A stretch of 64,000 nucleotides of DNA from Eonycteris spelaea (GCA_003508835.1 PUFA01000223.1:1984001-2048000); one strand, 5' to 3'; counted from the first letter of the stretch, positions 1-20,746 are shown. Translations and numbers: made by a program. The notes: generated by a model not told the origin, from the sequence alone.

Positions 1-445
1 TTGCCATCTGTAGCAACACGGGTGGACCGAGAGGGTGTTGTGCTGAGTGAAATCAGGCAGAGAAAGACAAATGCCATATAATTCCACTTGCATGTGGAAT
101 ATGAAGAACAAAATAAACCAACAAAACACAAACTCATAGATACAGAGAACATTTTGAGACTTGCCAGATGGGAGAGAATTAGGGTGGATGAAAAAAGGAA
201 AGGGATTAAGAAGTACAAATTGTAGTTATAAAATAGGGGGGTGTGAAGTAAGCATAGGGAATATAGTCAATGATATTCTAATAACTATGTGTGGTGTCAG
301 GTGGGTACTGGATTTATCGGGGTGATCATTTTGGAAGTTATATAAATGTTTAACCACTACGTTGTACACCTGAAGCTAATATACTATTGTATGGCAACTA
401 ATACCTGAAAATTTAAAAAATTAAAACGATGTCAGTATTGAAAAA
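1..445 (+). repeat. LINE-1 3' end, sense orientation
   Basis: AT-rich stretch ending in an A-rich tail near 405-445. It carries the familiar mammalian L1 3'-UTR phrases (a run reading roughly gaatatagtcaatgat, then gtggtgatcatttt-like and ttgtacacctgaa-like segments). The type is common in laurasiatherian genomes. No open frame remains. The 5' end lies outside the window. Confidence 0.85.
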
Positions 446-935
446 GAAATAGATCCAAAGTTTATGATAGAGCTATCGTTTCAGATCATTTGAGGAAAAC
501 ATGACGGCATCACTGGCGTGGGACACTGTGGGAAACACATCAAGTTGGATCCCACCTGACACGACACAGAGATACGTTTCTGAGAGTAAATATTTGTTGT
601 CTGTCGGATGGGTCACCCTTGAGGCCTGGACCTGCTAGAGCCATGTGAGTGAATTTGGGAAGAAAAACAGGTCACTGGGCTTCTGTCTGGCGGGAACCCA
701 GGTCTAGACGTGGCCAGAGCAGCAGAAAAGCCAAGGAAGCCCCTGGCGGGAGCTTGAGAGCAGCCCCCAAAATTCCACAAGGAGGACTAGAGAGATGTTG
801 CAACTATATTTGAAGAAATATTAGATTTTCCAGAATTGCCGACAAATACTCAGTGAGCAACGACCACGATTTCAAATAGGAAAAATAAAACCAAATCTGC
901 AGAACACCAGAGACAAATAAATAAATAAGTAAAAG
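446..935. other. Intergenic DNA, L1-like remnants possible
   Basis: No gene seen. The segment around 790-930 is A-rich, with aaataaataaataag near 916-931, and may be an older L1 fragment, but I could not match it to a defined part of the element. Confidence 0.4.
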
Positions 936-1300
936 GTGGGTGAAAGGACAGGTCACCTGAACAGAAGTGACAACTGGACGGTTGGGGCGCGGCGCGGTGA
1001 GGCTGGCCTGCCTCCCGCAGGGTCACGGAGCAGCGAAGGGCACAGCTGCGTGGGAGCCCTCGGGGAGCCCAGGCGAACGCCCCGTGGGGTGCGGAAGAGG
1101 CGGTCCAGCCTCAGTCCCGCCCGCAGCCTGAGGACCCCGCCCCACCGGGACCCTCCGCCCGCGTCCACCACCCCGGCAGGGATCAGGCTGGGATCCTGGC
1201 AGGCAGGCTCCGCTGTCTGGAACGTCAGCCGGACACGGAGCCCCGCCCCACCGGGAAGCCCCGCCCCACCGGAGGCCCCGCCCCTGGACGGTGCCGCCTT

Positions 1301-1314
1301 GTTGCCGTGGCAAC
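1301..1314. promoter_or_regulatory. Palindromic RFX X-box
   Basis: GTTGCCGTGGCAAC is a full inverted repeat of the RFX half-site (GTTGCC / GGCAAC) with a 2-nt spacer, matching the classic X-box consensus used by ciliary and testis RFX targets. Confidence 0.7.
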
Positions 1315-1362
1315 TCCCTGGGCGCCTAACTCCCGGGCCCTTGCGCTGCGCCGGGCAACGCC

Positions 1363-1376
1363 GCTGCCATAGCAAC
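1363..1376. promoter_or_regulatory. Second X-box-like site
   Basis: GCTGCCATAGCAAC lies 48 bp after the first X-box and keeps the 6-2-6 spacing with about two departures from consensus. A half-site (gggcaac, 1353-1359) lies just before it. The pair strengthens the RFX reading of this block. Confidence 0.55.
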
Positions 1377-1550
1377 GGCGGGGCGTGTCCAGCCTTGCAT
1401 CCGGAGCCGGAGACGGGCTGAGGCAGAGAGCGGCCTGCCGAGTCCAGAGCCGGACCCTGAAGTGGGGCCAAACCAAAGGGGCCTTGCGGGCTGGAGCTGC
1501 GTCGCGGTGGGTTCCAGAGCCAACGCCGGAGCGACCTTAGGGATGGATTG

Positions 1551-1600
1551 AAAGCTGGTTTTACATATGGGGAAACTGAGGCCAAGATGGGCAAGCGAAG
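1551..1600. repeat. MIR-type SINE fragment
   Basis: Contains the MIR core phrase ggggaaactgaggccaag. Very old and short. Confidence 0.6.
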
Positions 1601-4600
1601 GGAAGGACGTGCTCTAAGCTCACCGGCTGGTGTCCTGCTGGCCGGCCAGGACCCTTTTCTTCCCTGCTGTGCTCAGCTGGCTAAGCAGGTCCAGGCCCCA
1701 AGTGACCTGTGTGGGACGGTTTCCCCGTGGTGGACTCTGCGTCCCGAGCCCATGGCGTCCCCCGTCGGCTGAGGCCCCTGCGCACCTGGTCCCTGTGTCC
1801 CCTGCCGGCTCGCCCTCCCAGCCGCTCCTCTGCAGGCCTCGCACACCCTGAAGTCACTCTGTCTCCTCAGCTTCCACAGACTTTCCCTGAAACGGATTTC
1901 TCACCCTCCCAAGCCCTCTCTGGACGCGGCCTTTCTGCCTTCACCACTGCACGGAACGTTCCCATGTTCTGAGTTTTTTGTCCATCCCCGGAGAGTCTCA
2001 GGTCCTGTCTAAAGTGGAGACAGTGCCCTCCTTTGGGTTTGGGGAAGAGTAAGACAATGTGCCGTCAGGGAGGGTGCGAATCGTGTGAGAACCCGCTGTC
2101 TGGGCACAGCCCTGGGCAGGAGCGAGGCTCGGAGTCCCCAGACCGTTAGGCCCCCAGCGTGCAGAGCAGGCAGAAACCTCAGCACATGCGGACAGGTTTC
2201 CTGCACGCCTGGGGCTGCCGAGATGCGCTGGAGACCAGGCACCGGCCACCGGTCTGAGCGCAGGGGGGGCCCAGCAGAACCCGTCACTGGCCTGGCACAC
2301 GCGGCGGGTCTGGGGACCGTGAGCTGGCCAGACTCAAGCCCAAGGGCTGGGACTCTCAACCAGGCTGATCTGATCTGAGGGCAGCCTGAGGCCGGGCGGG
2401 CCTGGCCGGAGCTGAGCTGACTGGAGGCTCCAGCTGGACAGGCCACAGGGGACCCCAGAGGGCAGCTGGCAGATGGCCTGTAGACACCTGCCCCTGGCTC
2501 TCACCAGCGCCCGGGGCCCTCCCTGGTATTTGCATCATGAGGCAGAGTTAGCAAAGTGCTTGCTTTTGAATAACTCATGCACTCTTGCCCAGAAAGGCAC
2601 GATCACCACCCCCATTTTGTGGGTGAAGAAACTGAGGCTGAGAGGCTCGACAAGGCCGCCAAGGGTCGGGAATGCCTGAGGTCGGTCTGAGCCAGACCCC
2701 TGGCCTAACGCTCTTCCCGAGACTCCAGTAGCTTCTTGGCGGCCAGAGCAGCAGGGCCCACAGCTTTGGGGGCACGGTGGGTAACGGCCCACCCAGGCTT
2801 TAATTAAGGGAGCCCCCACCCCTGGAGAGTGGGCAGGGCTGGGGTCTCTGCATCTTCACAGTTCTTAATCTCACTTGGCTGCAGTGTCACCGGGAGGGGG
2901 ACCCATCCTGTGAAATTTCACGGGGGAGTGAAATATCCTGCAGGAGAGGAGAGAGAGCCATTGCGGGGTCCCAGACTCAGAAACCTGGCCTCATGGTGGG
3001 ACAGCACAGAGCTGGGAGACTCCCCCAGTGGGAGGTGGAGACTGGTGAGGCCCCACATGGGGGGCCCTGGGCCTGGCTTGGGAGGCCCTCAGGGGTCTGC
3101 ACTGTGCACAGCTCTGCTGCGCCCTGCCTGAGGCACCGGGCGGCAGGCTGCTGACTCAGCGTCTGGCCAGCAGGAGCCAGGCTGGGCCAGAGCCCACTGT
3201 GGGGCCCACGTCCGCAGAGCGCTGCTGCCAGCGCAGCCTTAGTGACCCAGGCCGGAAGGAAGTGCCCAACACACACACCTGCCCTTGCACCCTCACGGGC
3301 TCCCACTGTCTTCCCTCCTCTGTGCGTCCGTAAGACCCTATACGCCCTGGCCGCATCTGGGCACGGGAGGGCGGCCCCTCTGTGCCACGACGATGCTGTT
3401 TGTTGGCTGCACCGAACAAACCAGGATGCCCAGGGCCGGCCCGAGCTGGGCGGAGGATGGCGGAGGCGGGCGGGGCCCCCAGCGACTCGGGCGTGGACGT
3501 GGTCAGTCTGGACACAAAGCCAGGGGAGGGGCTGGGCTGGAGAAGGTGCCCGGGGCTTGGCATGTGGCGTCGTCCAGCACTCTGCTCCGTGCTGGCCAGG
3601 GCCGGTGGGCGGCGTGGACACGGCCCCACCCGGGGCACCTCCGTAGTCCTTTGAAGACGCACGTCTACAGGACATGCGGCTGTGGCGGTGCCCGGCGGTG
3701 TGCCAGGCGGGGCCCCCCGACCCGAAACCCCGCTTCCTCGCTCCGCCTCTGCCCTCTCCGTCCCCAGAGGCTGACCCCTCTGGGTTCCAGTTTGGTCTCA
3801 GCCAGAGGCGGAGGTGGGGTGGGTGGAGGTGAGGCAGTCCCTCTTGTCAGGTCACCCCGAGGAGGCTGCCACCGAGCCGAGGGCTCTGGTTCCTGCGAGG
3901 CCTCCTCCAGGCTCCTGCGGGGCTCCGTCCCTGTGCTCTCCAGGACAAAGGCTCCCTGTGCCACTAACGCCTGGGCTCACCCTCGGGTCCCTCCAGAGGC
4001 CCCAGGGGAGAATCTGTCCGTGCCTCCCCCTGGCTTCTGGGGACACACGCCTTGGCTTGTGTCCCATCTTCACAGCCAGAGGCGCAGCGACTTCCCATCT
4101 CTGTCCCCATCGCCACACCGGTGGCTCCCGCCCCCCCGTGAGACTGTCTAATCTCCTGTCTTTCTCCTGTAAGTGCCCTTGCGATGCCATTTAGGACAAC
4201 CTGGAATAAAAACCCCTCTCAGGAGCCTTAAGTTAATCACAGCTGCAAACCCTCCCTGCGAAGGCAGCGTCCGCAGCTTCCAGCACAGAGGTCCTGACAC
4301 CTGTGGGCCTCCGTTCGGCCCAGCAGGCGGTGCACCTGGGTCTCTCGCACCTCGATGTTGAGGGGACAAGGCGGGGGATACCAGCTGCGGCTTGTTCCAG
4401 CCCCTGGGCTCTCCTGTCCTGCGGGCCGCGTGGCTCGGGCGTGCTTCCCCGACGTCCTCGCTGTGACGGGTTCTGCCGACCCCAAGAACCCACAGGGCTT
4501 TTGAAAGCTGGGCCACCGTGGTCGGCGGCGCCCCTGGCGGGGTAGAGCAGCCGCTGCCGGAGGCACAGGGCCACTTCCTGTCGTTCTAGGTGCTGGCGGT

Positions 4601-5820
4601 CATCACGCCCCGCAGGGGACTCTCCTACTCAAACCGGCTACGGCGAGCTCTCCACGATCCCCGACTGGAACGCTCTGCAGGAGGCAGGCCGGGCGACAGC
4701 TGACCGCTGTCCTGACACTGCAGATCTCGGCCTCACCCGCGGGGAGCGCCGGGGTCGGGCAGTGGCTGTGGAGGCGTCTGCCCCGGCCGTGGGCGGCGGG
4801 CTGAGGGCCACCCCTGGGACAGCGGCGTTTGCTAAGGTGTCTGTTTGGTGTCTGCGCCACCGTGTGAACCGACGTCCTTGTGTTACGTCATTTAACCATA
4901 TCGGGCTCAATGGCTGCCACCGTCCACGCATGGACGTCCCATAAGGAACCCGAGTGACGACTGCTCTTGGTTGTGCAACTGCCGGTCCCCTGCTCACGCG
5001 GGCTGCCGGGAGCCCCCCCAGACAGGTGGCGGACCACTCCGCCTTAGGCCCAGAGCCAGAATTGCTGTGCTCGACGTGTTTGGGCGTCGGCATCGCCCCG
5101 TCTGTCCCCCCCCCCCCCCCGCTGCGTTTCTCTCGCACGAGGCTGCACTTGCGGCTCTTCTGAGGACCTGGTCACTCGGTCCCCTTCGGGACCCATGGGG
5201 CTGCGGAAACGCCTGCCCCCGGCAGCAGCAGGCACGCGGCCCAGGGCCCTCGCTTCCACTTCGCTCCCAGAAGACGCTGCTCCCAGGGGCTGTTCCGACT
5301 CGGCCGTGAGACGATGACATCACAGAAACCGAAGCGGCCGCAGTGGCGTCTGGGGTGAAGCCCCCCCCCCGGGCCTTGGCAGGAGAGAGACTGACCTTGG
5401 AGGGCGGACTTCCTGACTTCCTGGCCTGTTTTCCCGGGGACGCGGGAGGGAGCCAGAGGCTGCCCCACCCCGTGGCGGTGCTCTGCGCTAAGCTCCCGCC
5501 AGGCGCGAACCGCCGCCCTGAGCATCGCTTTGCAGGGGGCTTCAGGCCTCCTCGCGAAGTGGCCGTGGGCTCTGCGTCGGAGCCCGCCCGCCCCCTTCAG
5601 GGGCCAGTGCTGGGAGAACATGACTGAAATGATGGCGGGCGTGTGGGGGTCCCAGGCAGAAGTGAGGCAGCAGCGGGGTGCTCCAGGAACCCAGAGGCGG
5701 AGGCCCAGCCTGTGCAGCCCTGACAGGGGACAGCGAGCTCCCTCGGCCCGGCTGGCAGCGCGCGAGGGCCCAGGGACCCTGCCGTCCGAGCCACGTTCTG
5801 GGAACAGGCGGGAGAACCCA
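1601..5820. other. GC-rich intergenic DNA, no gene
   Basis: Overlapping short open frames occur on both strands, as expected from high GC, but none shows a conserved domain, exon-like splice pair or similarity I recognise. A second MIR fragment lies at 2569-2670 and homopolymer C runs at 5107-5122 and 5358-5368. Confidence 0.6.
2569..2670. repeat. MIR-type SINE fragment
   Basis: Holds the phrase gtgggtgaagaaactgaggc with flanking MIR-like text (accacccccattttg, then ggtcgggaatgcctgag). Confidence 0.65.
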
Positions 5821-5826
5821 GAGCAG

Positions 5827-5882
5827 GTGTGGAAAGGACAGCAAAGGTCAGCAAAGGTCAGCAAAGGTCAGCAAAGGTCAGC
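5827..5882. repeat. 10-bp tandem repeat (AAAGGTCAGC)
   Basis: About five successive copies of a 10-bp unit (aaaggtcagc), nearly perfect, so recently expanded. Each unit includes AGGTCA, the nuclear-receptor half-site, in a direct array; binding is not implied by this alone. Confidence 0.85.
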
Positions 5883-6418
5883 AGCCTGTCCCGACCCCCG
5901 CGGATGCATGCGCACAGCGGGGCCTGCGGCCCGGTGGACGTGGGTCCAGGCGGGGCCCAGCCCCTCCTGCTCCGGCCAGCCCGCCAGCCGCCCCTCCCTG
6001 CGCACCCTGTACGGTGAGTGGGGGGGCCTCAGCAGGTCACTCCCTGCTCCCGCCTGTTTCCTCGGCTGTAAGAGGGAAGAAAAAAGCCATCTTTCCTCGA
6101 GAAGGCATGAAGCCTGCTGAGTTAAGTTCCGTAAAGTGCCAAGGCCATGGCCCATGGGGGCCACTCACCGCAGCCTGGGTTTCTAGAACATTCAGGAACC
6201 CACTTCCCGCCTGGGTTTTTGGTTTCAACCCTTCCCTAACGGATCGGTCAGAGGAAGGAGGTTCCTCTTGGGGTTCTCTCATCTCCCAGAGTCTCCCCAC
6301 CTCGTCTGCAGCCTCCCAGGCCATGCTGAGAGTTTGGGGACCCCCGCTGGTACCCTGGGGATGGCAGGTGCAGTGGTGAGGCCAGCAGGAGGTGCTGGAC
6401 CTCAGTCCCCTCCCCCAG

Positions 6419-6420
<2 letters not shown>

Positions 6421-6458
<38 letters not shown>

Positions 6459-6472
6459 CACACACACTCATG
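6421..6472. repeat. (CA)n microsatellite
   Basis: About 26 dinucleotides with one cg interruption and a final ctca break. Confidence 0.95.
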
Positions 6473-7355
6473 GTGCCTGGGGGCCGGGCGAAGCAGCCAG
6501 AAGGGTGTGTGAAAACCCAGGGTGGAGGGAGTGGGAGGGCTCGGGGTGGCTCCGAGGTCCCACACAACTGAGCAAAGGTCTACGCTTCGGGCCTGGGCAA
6601 AGAGCCCTGGCGGGGGCCTGTCCTGAGGGGGACATCCCCCGACCTGGGACAACTGTTCTCGGAGTCCTTTACCTCCCACCAGGGAGGCGGGGCAGCCCGG
6701 GCCCCTCCCGGGGAAGCTGGGACAGCGAGAGGGCCCCCCCTTCCACTGACCCCCCCACCCCGCTTCTCTGCCCAGCGCTGGCCGCCTGAGCCGGACTCTG
6801 GTGCCCACAGCTTCCGCTGGCCGCGTCCCCGCGGAGGGCTGAGCAGCACTATCGCCGCCCACGCGCGGCCCTGAGGCCATGCGATTCCCACGAGCCAGCC
6901 GCCTTGCAAAGGCGTGCTCTAGACCATCGGGAAACGCCGTCCCTGGACAGGCTCTCGATGACGTTAGGGAATCGGTTTAGTTTCGCTAAGTACCTCGTCG
7001 CCCATTAGGAGGGACGTGAGCTCTGTGAGCAAACGCCCGTTGCTTTCGTCGAGCCCGGGTCTAGCTGTAAAGCTCTGGCAGAGAGAGCGACAAGAGACAG
7101 CGGGGTCGGGGGACCCGATCTGGGAAACAAGGTGACAGATGTGGGCGCAGTGAGGCTGCGGAGGCGACCAGAGCCCGCGTGCTCTGCGTGTGCGTCCCCT
7201 TGGAGGGTTCCGCCGTGGCTCACGCTGAAGACGTTAAAGCTGTGGTTGTCCGAGCGAGGCTCTGCCATGCCGTCCTTCCCACGAGTGCCCACGTCACCTG
7301 TCACTGCTTCTGCCACACGAGGTCACTGGTGCGTCGAGCAGAGCCGTCCTCGCAT

Positions 7356-7394
7356 CCGGCTGCCACACCGGCTGCCACACCGGCTGCCACGGCA
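7356..7394. repeat. 12-bp tandem repeat
   Basis: Roughly three copies of ccggctgccaca, the last diverging into cacggcagc. Confidence 0.75.
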
Positions 7395-7975
7395 GCAGCC
7401 CACCTGCGCTGTGGGCGGGGCCAAGCGGGAGGAGCTCGGCCCTGCGGCCCCTCCCGCCCTGCCCTGCCCCGGACAGCTGGACTTTGCTGCTTTTGCCACC
7501 AGGAAGGACAAGGAGGGAACATGAAGCTCCCAGCTGGCCGCCGAGTGTCACTGTTCCCCGTGGCCCCCTCACCTCTTCTGTCCAGGGTCGGGGCCCCAGC
7601 ACAGACTTTTGGAGTCAGGTGACCTACCCTCTTAGGCCCTCCTGTCCTGAGGGACCGGCCTCCTCGTGGTCCCTGCAGATTATCACCGCCGAAAATGCTT
7701 CTAGGAAGTCTGGGGGTTCGGATGCCCACGTGTGGGGCCCTCTGCCCCCGGGCAGGAGGTCCCCCTGGAAGAGGACTCTCAAAGCCCTTTCCTTGCTGTG
7801 ACATGTCACTGCTGTAGGTGAAGTCTGTGAATCTGTGGGGCTCTCGGGAGAAACCCCAACAGGCCTTCCTCGCTCCTGACGGCACCCGGCTCCCTGGGCC
7901 TGACCCACTCCGCACCCAACCCCGTCCCTGGTCACCCCTTCTCCCTGTCAGGTCTGGCGAGGTGTTGCTTGCGCC

Positions 7976-8003
7976 AGAGAGCCTGCCTGCCTGCCTGCCT
8001 GCG
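7976..8003. repeat. (TGCC)n microsatellite
   Basis: About five tandem tgcc units in gagcctgcctgcctgcctgc-type sequence. Confidence 0.85.
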
Positions 8004-11000
8004 CCCACGCTGGGGGCGGGTGCTGCCTGTCCTCCGAGGCCACCGCTGCTGGCTCCATCTGTCCCGCTCTGGGCCGGCTCGTCGGGGCGGCAAGCCCGTG
8101 CGTACCCCGCCCCCCCCACCGTCCTCATCCATCATCTGTTCTCACACGGCTGCCCTGGGAAGACTATCCACAAATGACGGCGAACAAACCAAGAGCGCCA
8201 GGGCCTCTCCCGGACGGGGCCAAGACGAGGCCGAAGCTTGTCACCCAGAGGACGGAACCGTGGACCTGGTCACAGTCAGTGCTAACGGCAGACGCTCAAC
8301 GTCCCGAGTTTTAAAAAGTCAACTGCGTAACTGTTGGGGTCCCAAGACCACCCCCAGGCTCGCTGCGGGGGCTCCCAGAACTTCCGGCTGGGGTTCGTGA
8401 CAGACATGGCACAAAGCGCACGGAAGGAAGAGGTGCACGGGGAGAAGTGGGGGCCCAGGCGTGACCCCAGAGCTCCTTCCCCGTGGAGCCACACAGGCCA
8501 CGCTTCATCCCCCGCCCCCAGCTGACGGGTCAGAGTGGAAACTTCTTGCATCGCTCGGGTCCCACGAATGACCCTGCTTCTGAGAACCTGCTTCTTTTCC
8601 TGGTCATTAAAGACAAAGTTGGGCGGGAGAGACTGATGAGCTCCCAGGGACACGCAGAGGACGTGTGACAGACGTGGCGACAGGCCCGGTGGGGCTCCGA
8701 TCTGTTCTGTTCCCTCAGGGACCCAAGAATGTCTGGGTTTACACCGCAAATGTCCACACAGAGCATGATTTCAGCGGTCTAGACAAACCTGAACGAACCT
8801 GAGCAAGATGAACATGAGAACGTGGATGGATTTGTTCGGTGTTGCGAGATCCAGCAGGCGTCACCTAGTGCCACTTACTGCCACTTTCCTGGATTTGGGG
8901 CTGTGAGAAGTTGGGGCACCCTGGGCAACCCTCGACCAAGGTTCTGCTGTGTTGAAAGCAGTACTTTAAGTCTATGTGTCAGTGAAAAATCCCCCCAAAC
9001 ATGAAATTATAAAAGCAACTAAAGAAGCACCTCTTTGCCTCTGGGTAAATTGGCCCCGAAGGGAGGGGCGCGGGTCCCGGGAGCCGGAGGGGGCTTGGAT
9101 GGCTCGGCCGGAGGTCCCTGCACGGGGTGGGGGAGGCGCGGCTGGTGACGCTGCACAGGGACCGTCAGCACAGCCCAAGTGCTCTCCGGGTTGTCACAAC
9201 TGTCACATCATGAACCACCCCAAATGGGGAAAGGGCGGAGGCCCCTACAAGGCCCCAAGAATCGCGACACACAGAGCGGGTGCCATGGGAGCCCCAGGGG
9301 CCACAGGCACTGCTGCCCGGGCCAGCAGGCAGGCCACTGTCATCGAAAGCCACCCGTCATACCACGCAGCAGGGGCACGTCTCCCAGCCGGCCGGCCACT
9401 CAGTGCCCGGGCAGCAGGAGTGTGCGGTGAAGCAGCTACAAATGCCCTGGCCCTCGTCATCGTCGGGGGCTTCAGCTTGGGAGCCACGCCTGTGACAGTG
9501 CCCTGGGCCCCACTTGGTCCCGCCACTGAGACAGAGCTGTGGCTGCAGCCCCAGACCAGGCGCCGGCCTTCACGGCAGGCGGCAGGCGTGGGCACGGCGC
9601 ACTCAAGCCCTTTGTGTCCTACCCCCAGCGGCCCTGTCCCCAGAGGGGCAGCACCCAGCGGCCGTGGGGGCGGGGCTGGGGCTGCTGGGTGATGGCGTCC
9701 GCCCTGCGGCGTCTCTCACCACAGGACTGACAGACACCCAGGGCCACGGCGTCTCCTCAGGGGCCTCTCAGTGCGGACAGATTCCAAGCGACCCTCGCCC
9801 AGCAGAGCCTAGTGCTGCCACTTCGTGGTGACCTGGAACGGGGCGCCTGGGCCCAGACAGGGGTCCTGTGGCTCAGGCGGAGGCTGCGGGCTCCACGCCA
9901 ACCCCTCCCCACCTGGGCCGCCGCCGGCTGTCTGCGGAAGGGCGAGCGCGTGGGCCCCTGACGGCCCCCTCGGCCCGGCCCGGGTGTCACGACAGGCCGC
10001 CTGCAGCTGTGCATTTAAAACACGGCATCGCGGGAGAGGGCGGCTGGCAGAAGGGGCGAGGAGGCCGCGTCACCAGCAGGGGAGGCCGCGGCCAGCCTGG
10101 AGCAGTGCGGGGCAGATGGCGCGCACCTTCCCGCCACCACTCGGGCGCGGCAGACCCCTGGGCCCAGCAATCGCTTGTGTTCGGCCCATCAGCTGTGGAA
10201 ACTGGAAGCTGAATTTTAAAAACACAGGCTCCGTTGATAGCGTGGTGTGGCAGGCAGCAGCCTGTGGGCTCCCCCAGTGCCTGGGGAGCTAAGATGCCCC
10301 AGGTTTATGGGGAGCTGGGCCTGGGAGGCCTGCCTGTGGGGGGAGGAGAGGCAGAGTGGGCACCAGGTTCCGGTCTGGCCTGCATGCCCCTCACAGACCC
10401 CGTGGCCAGGGCCCTGGCAAGGCGGGCTGGGGTGGGCTGGCCGGTCCCCGCAGAGCCACAAGACACGGCTCCTGTCCACCTGGCTAGGTGGTCCTTATCT
10501 CCGGGATCCCGGGAGACAGAGATCTTTACCTGGCCTGCTGTTCATGGCCACCAAAGGCTCCACAGTTCCCAATCGGCTGCGGGCCTGAGGGTACGCCTCT
10601 GCCGATTGCAACAGCTCCCCTCCCTGTGACCTCAGCTCAGGACACCTCCCTGTTTGGGAGCAAAATGCACACACCTCCCTGGCTTCCTGGGCTGCACACG
10701 CCCAGCCACCCTGGGCCCGGGCTTCCCCTGCCCACCCACGTGCTGGGCAGGGCATGAAACACCACGCAGTGGACCCCTGCCCGGAAGGATAGGCGGTCAA
10801 CAGACAGCGTGACCCACATGGCATGTGGCGTGGCAGAAGGGTGTCGAACTTCCTCAAGGAGAGTCGGAGGCTTCGGCGGGAAAAGAATGACCAGGATTTA
10901 CTCAAGTCGCAGGGTTTGCAAACTGGAAACACTCAGAGGCGACCAACAGCCAGGGCGTTTGGAAGGAGAATAGGAAGCCAGATGTTAACAGCGCAGAGTG

Positions 11001-11694
11001 CATTCTCGGGAAGACTCGGTACTACATCCTCAGCTCCTACAGGCCCCAGGTGGTTCTGTGCCCAGCCCTGGGGGCTGTCCCCTCCACCTGTTTATTCTGT
11101 GTCTTCATAGACAGAGGGCCCCACCCCTGCAGGGCTGTGAGCATCCCCAGGGGCTAAGGCCACGACTGTCCAGCCTGGTGGGGTCCCCATGCCCCCAGGA
11201 TGCCACACCACAAACCCAGCCCAGCGCTGAGTGCTGAAGGGGTCTCTGCTGAGCTAGCAGTCCCCGTGGGAAGTCTGCCGCTGGGTCCCAGTGGGAGGGT
11301 GCCGTCTCCTGGGTGCCCTGCAGAAGCCCAGCGCGTCAGATCCCTGAGGCAAGCGCAGGGCGTCCGGGCCCCATGGGGACTGTGAGAAGACGCAGGCTGC
11401 TCAGAGCACAGGGGCCCCTCTGACCCTGGGGTGGTGCCCTGCTGGGCGGGGATCCTCCCAGGGGGGGGCTTGACCATCTGTTCTCCCCACCTGTGGACTC
11501 GGCATGCCAAGGACGCTTGCCAAGGACGCTCCCCACGCACGTGTGGACGCCAAACCTCAGGGCCACGGGCAGGAAGGGGCAGAGGAGGTGCTGACTTCCC
11601 ACGGGTTCGGGAATGACCCCGTTCTCAGCGTGCGTGAGTGCGTGTCCATACACACGGGGATATGTATTTTCTCATTTGGGCCTTTCCATCAGCT

Positions 11695-11893
11695 GAGCCA
11701 GGATCACCAAACTATGGCCCCTGGGCCGTATCTGGCCCACGATCTGCTTTGTAAATAAAGTTTTATTGGCACACAGCCACACCATTGTCACAGCTCTAGC
11801 GTTGCAAGTCGGGGTTGAGTTTGGGTGACACAGACTGGACGACCTGCCAAGTCTAAAATACTTGCTCTCTGGTCCATTAGAAAAAACCCGGGG
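11695..11893. mobile_element. hAT-type MER DNA transposon fossil
   Basis: The stretch atggcccctgggccgtatct followed by ttgtaaataaagttttattg and a later taaaatacttgctctctgg-type segment is a common non-autonomous mammalian DNA transposon with no coding capacity. I assign it to the hAT-Charlie group from memory without naming the subfamily. It ends about 360 bp upstream of the AGXT start codon. Confidence 0.7.
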
Positions 11894-12248
11894 CTGGACG
11901 CCCACCGGGGACAGCTGAGAGGAGTCGGGAAGAGGGGCGGGCGGGCCGGTGGAGGATGGCTGGTCGACTGTTCTTCAGGGACTGGACTCTGAAGGCTCCT
12001 CCTCCCCACCGAGGGTTCAACACCCCGGCGGGCAGGCCCTGACGTGCAGGATAAGCACTGACAAGGGGTCAGGGAACCAGGACAGGTGGGTGGCAGGGGG
12101 AGCGGGAGCCTATCCACCGAGCCTGGCCTCTGACGCCGCCCCTGCCACCCACGCACGGCCCGCAGGCGCCGGGCAGCTGGGAAATGCTCCGCCCGCTGAC
12201 CTCGCCGGCACATTTCGGAGGCTGCGGGCGGCAGGCTGGGTGCGGACC
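11894..12248 (+). promoter_or_regulatory. AGXT: AGXT upstream / 5'-UTR region with displaced leader ATG
   Basis: No TATA box is evident. The AGXT frame is open upstream to an ATG at 11949 and ends in residues AAGWVRT just before the start, matching the end of the rat mitochondrial leader as I recall it. The ATG expected to open that leader lies at 12184-12186, 65 nt rather than 66 nt before the peroxisomal ATG, so it is out of frame. It instead opens a 66-codon upstream frame that overlaps the AGXT start and ends at 12384; its context has G at -3 and C at +4. Confidence 0.65.
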
Positions 12249-20543
<8,295 letters not shown>

Positions 20544-20740
20544 CCTGGCCACCCAGCCACGGCCTCCCCGAGGGGCACGGAGGGGCTGCACCAGCAGACT
20601 CTGCGAGCCGGCCGGGGGCAAGCAGTGGGAGCCACAGGACCGGCAGCCCTTCTCCTTCCCAGAACCTCCTGGAAATGGGCCGTTTGGGCTCAGGACCCTC
20701 AGCTCCTCCCAAATCAGCTGCGGCCTCCTTGAGGATGCTC

Positions 20741-20746
20741 AATAAA
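20741..20746 (+). terminator. AGXT: AGXT polyadenylation signal
   Basis: AATAAA 198 nt after the stop codon, followed by a short GT-rich stretch (ctgtgtgggtg), implying a 3' UTR of about 215-225 nt. Confidence 0.85.

Larger units (their letters stand above)
960..1540. promoter_or_regulatory. CpG-island-like block with RFX X-boxes
   Basis: Base composition switches abruptly from AT-rich L1 DNA to CpG-rich DNA here. The block holds repeated ccccgccccaccgg-like GC boxes (about 1139-1280) and two X-box motifs. A short MIR-like element follows at 1551. This looks like a promoter, but the open frames crossing it on either strand show no recognisable protein. The transcript, if any, is unknown; AGXT starts 11 kb away. 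Confidence 0.55.
5883..11690. other. GC-rich intergenic DNA, no gene
   Basis: Apart from the microsatellites listed separately I see no supported gene. Open frames here are short, overlap on both strands and lack homology I can name. KIF1A, the expected left neighbour in human, is not recognisable in this interval. Confidence 0.6.

Noticed and set aside
953..1594. 213-codon minus-strand frame over the CpG island
   Set aside because: It begins inside an MIR element, has low-complexity composition and no homology I recognise. Kept as promoter-like DNA, not a gene.
1600..11690. Possible KIF1A exons, expected as the left neighbour
   Set aside because: No kinesin motor, FHA or PH-domain text seen in any frame. 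In human the KIF1A promoter is tens of kb from AGXT, so absence is expected.
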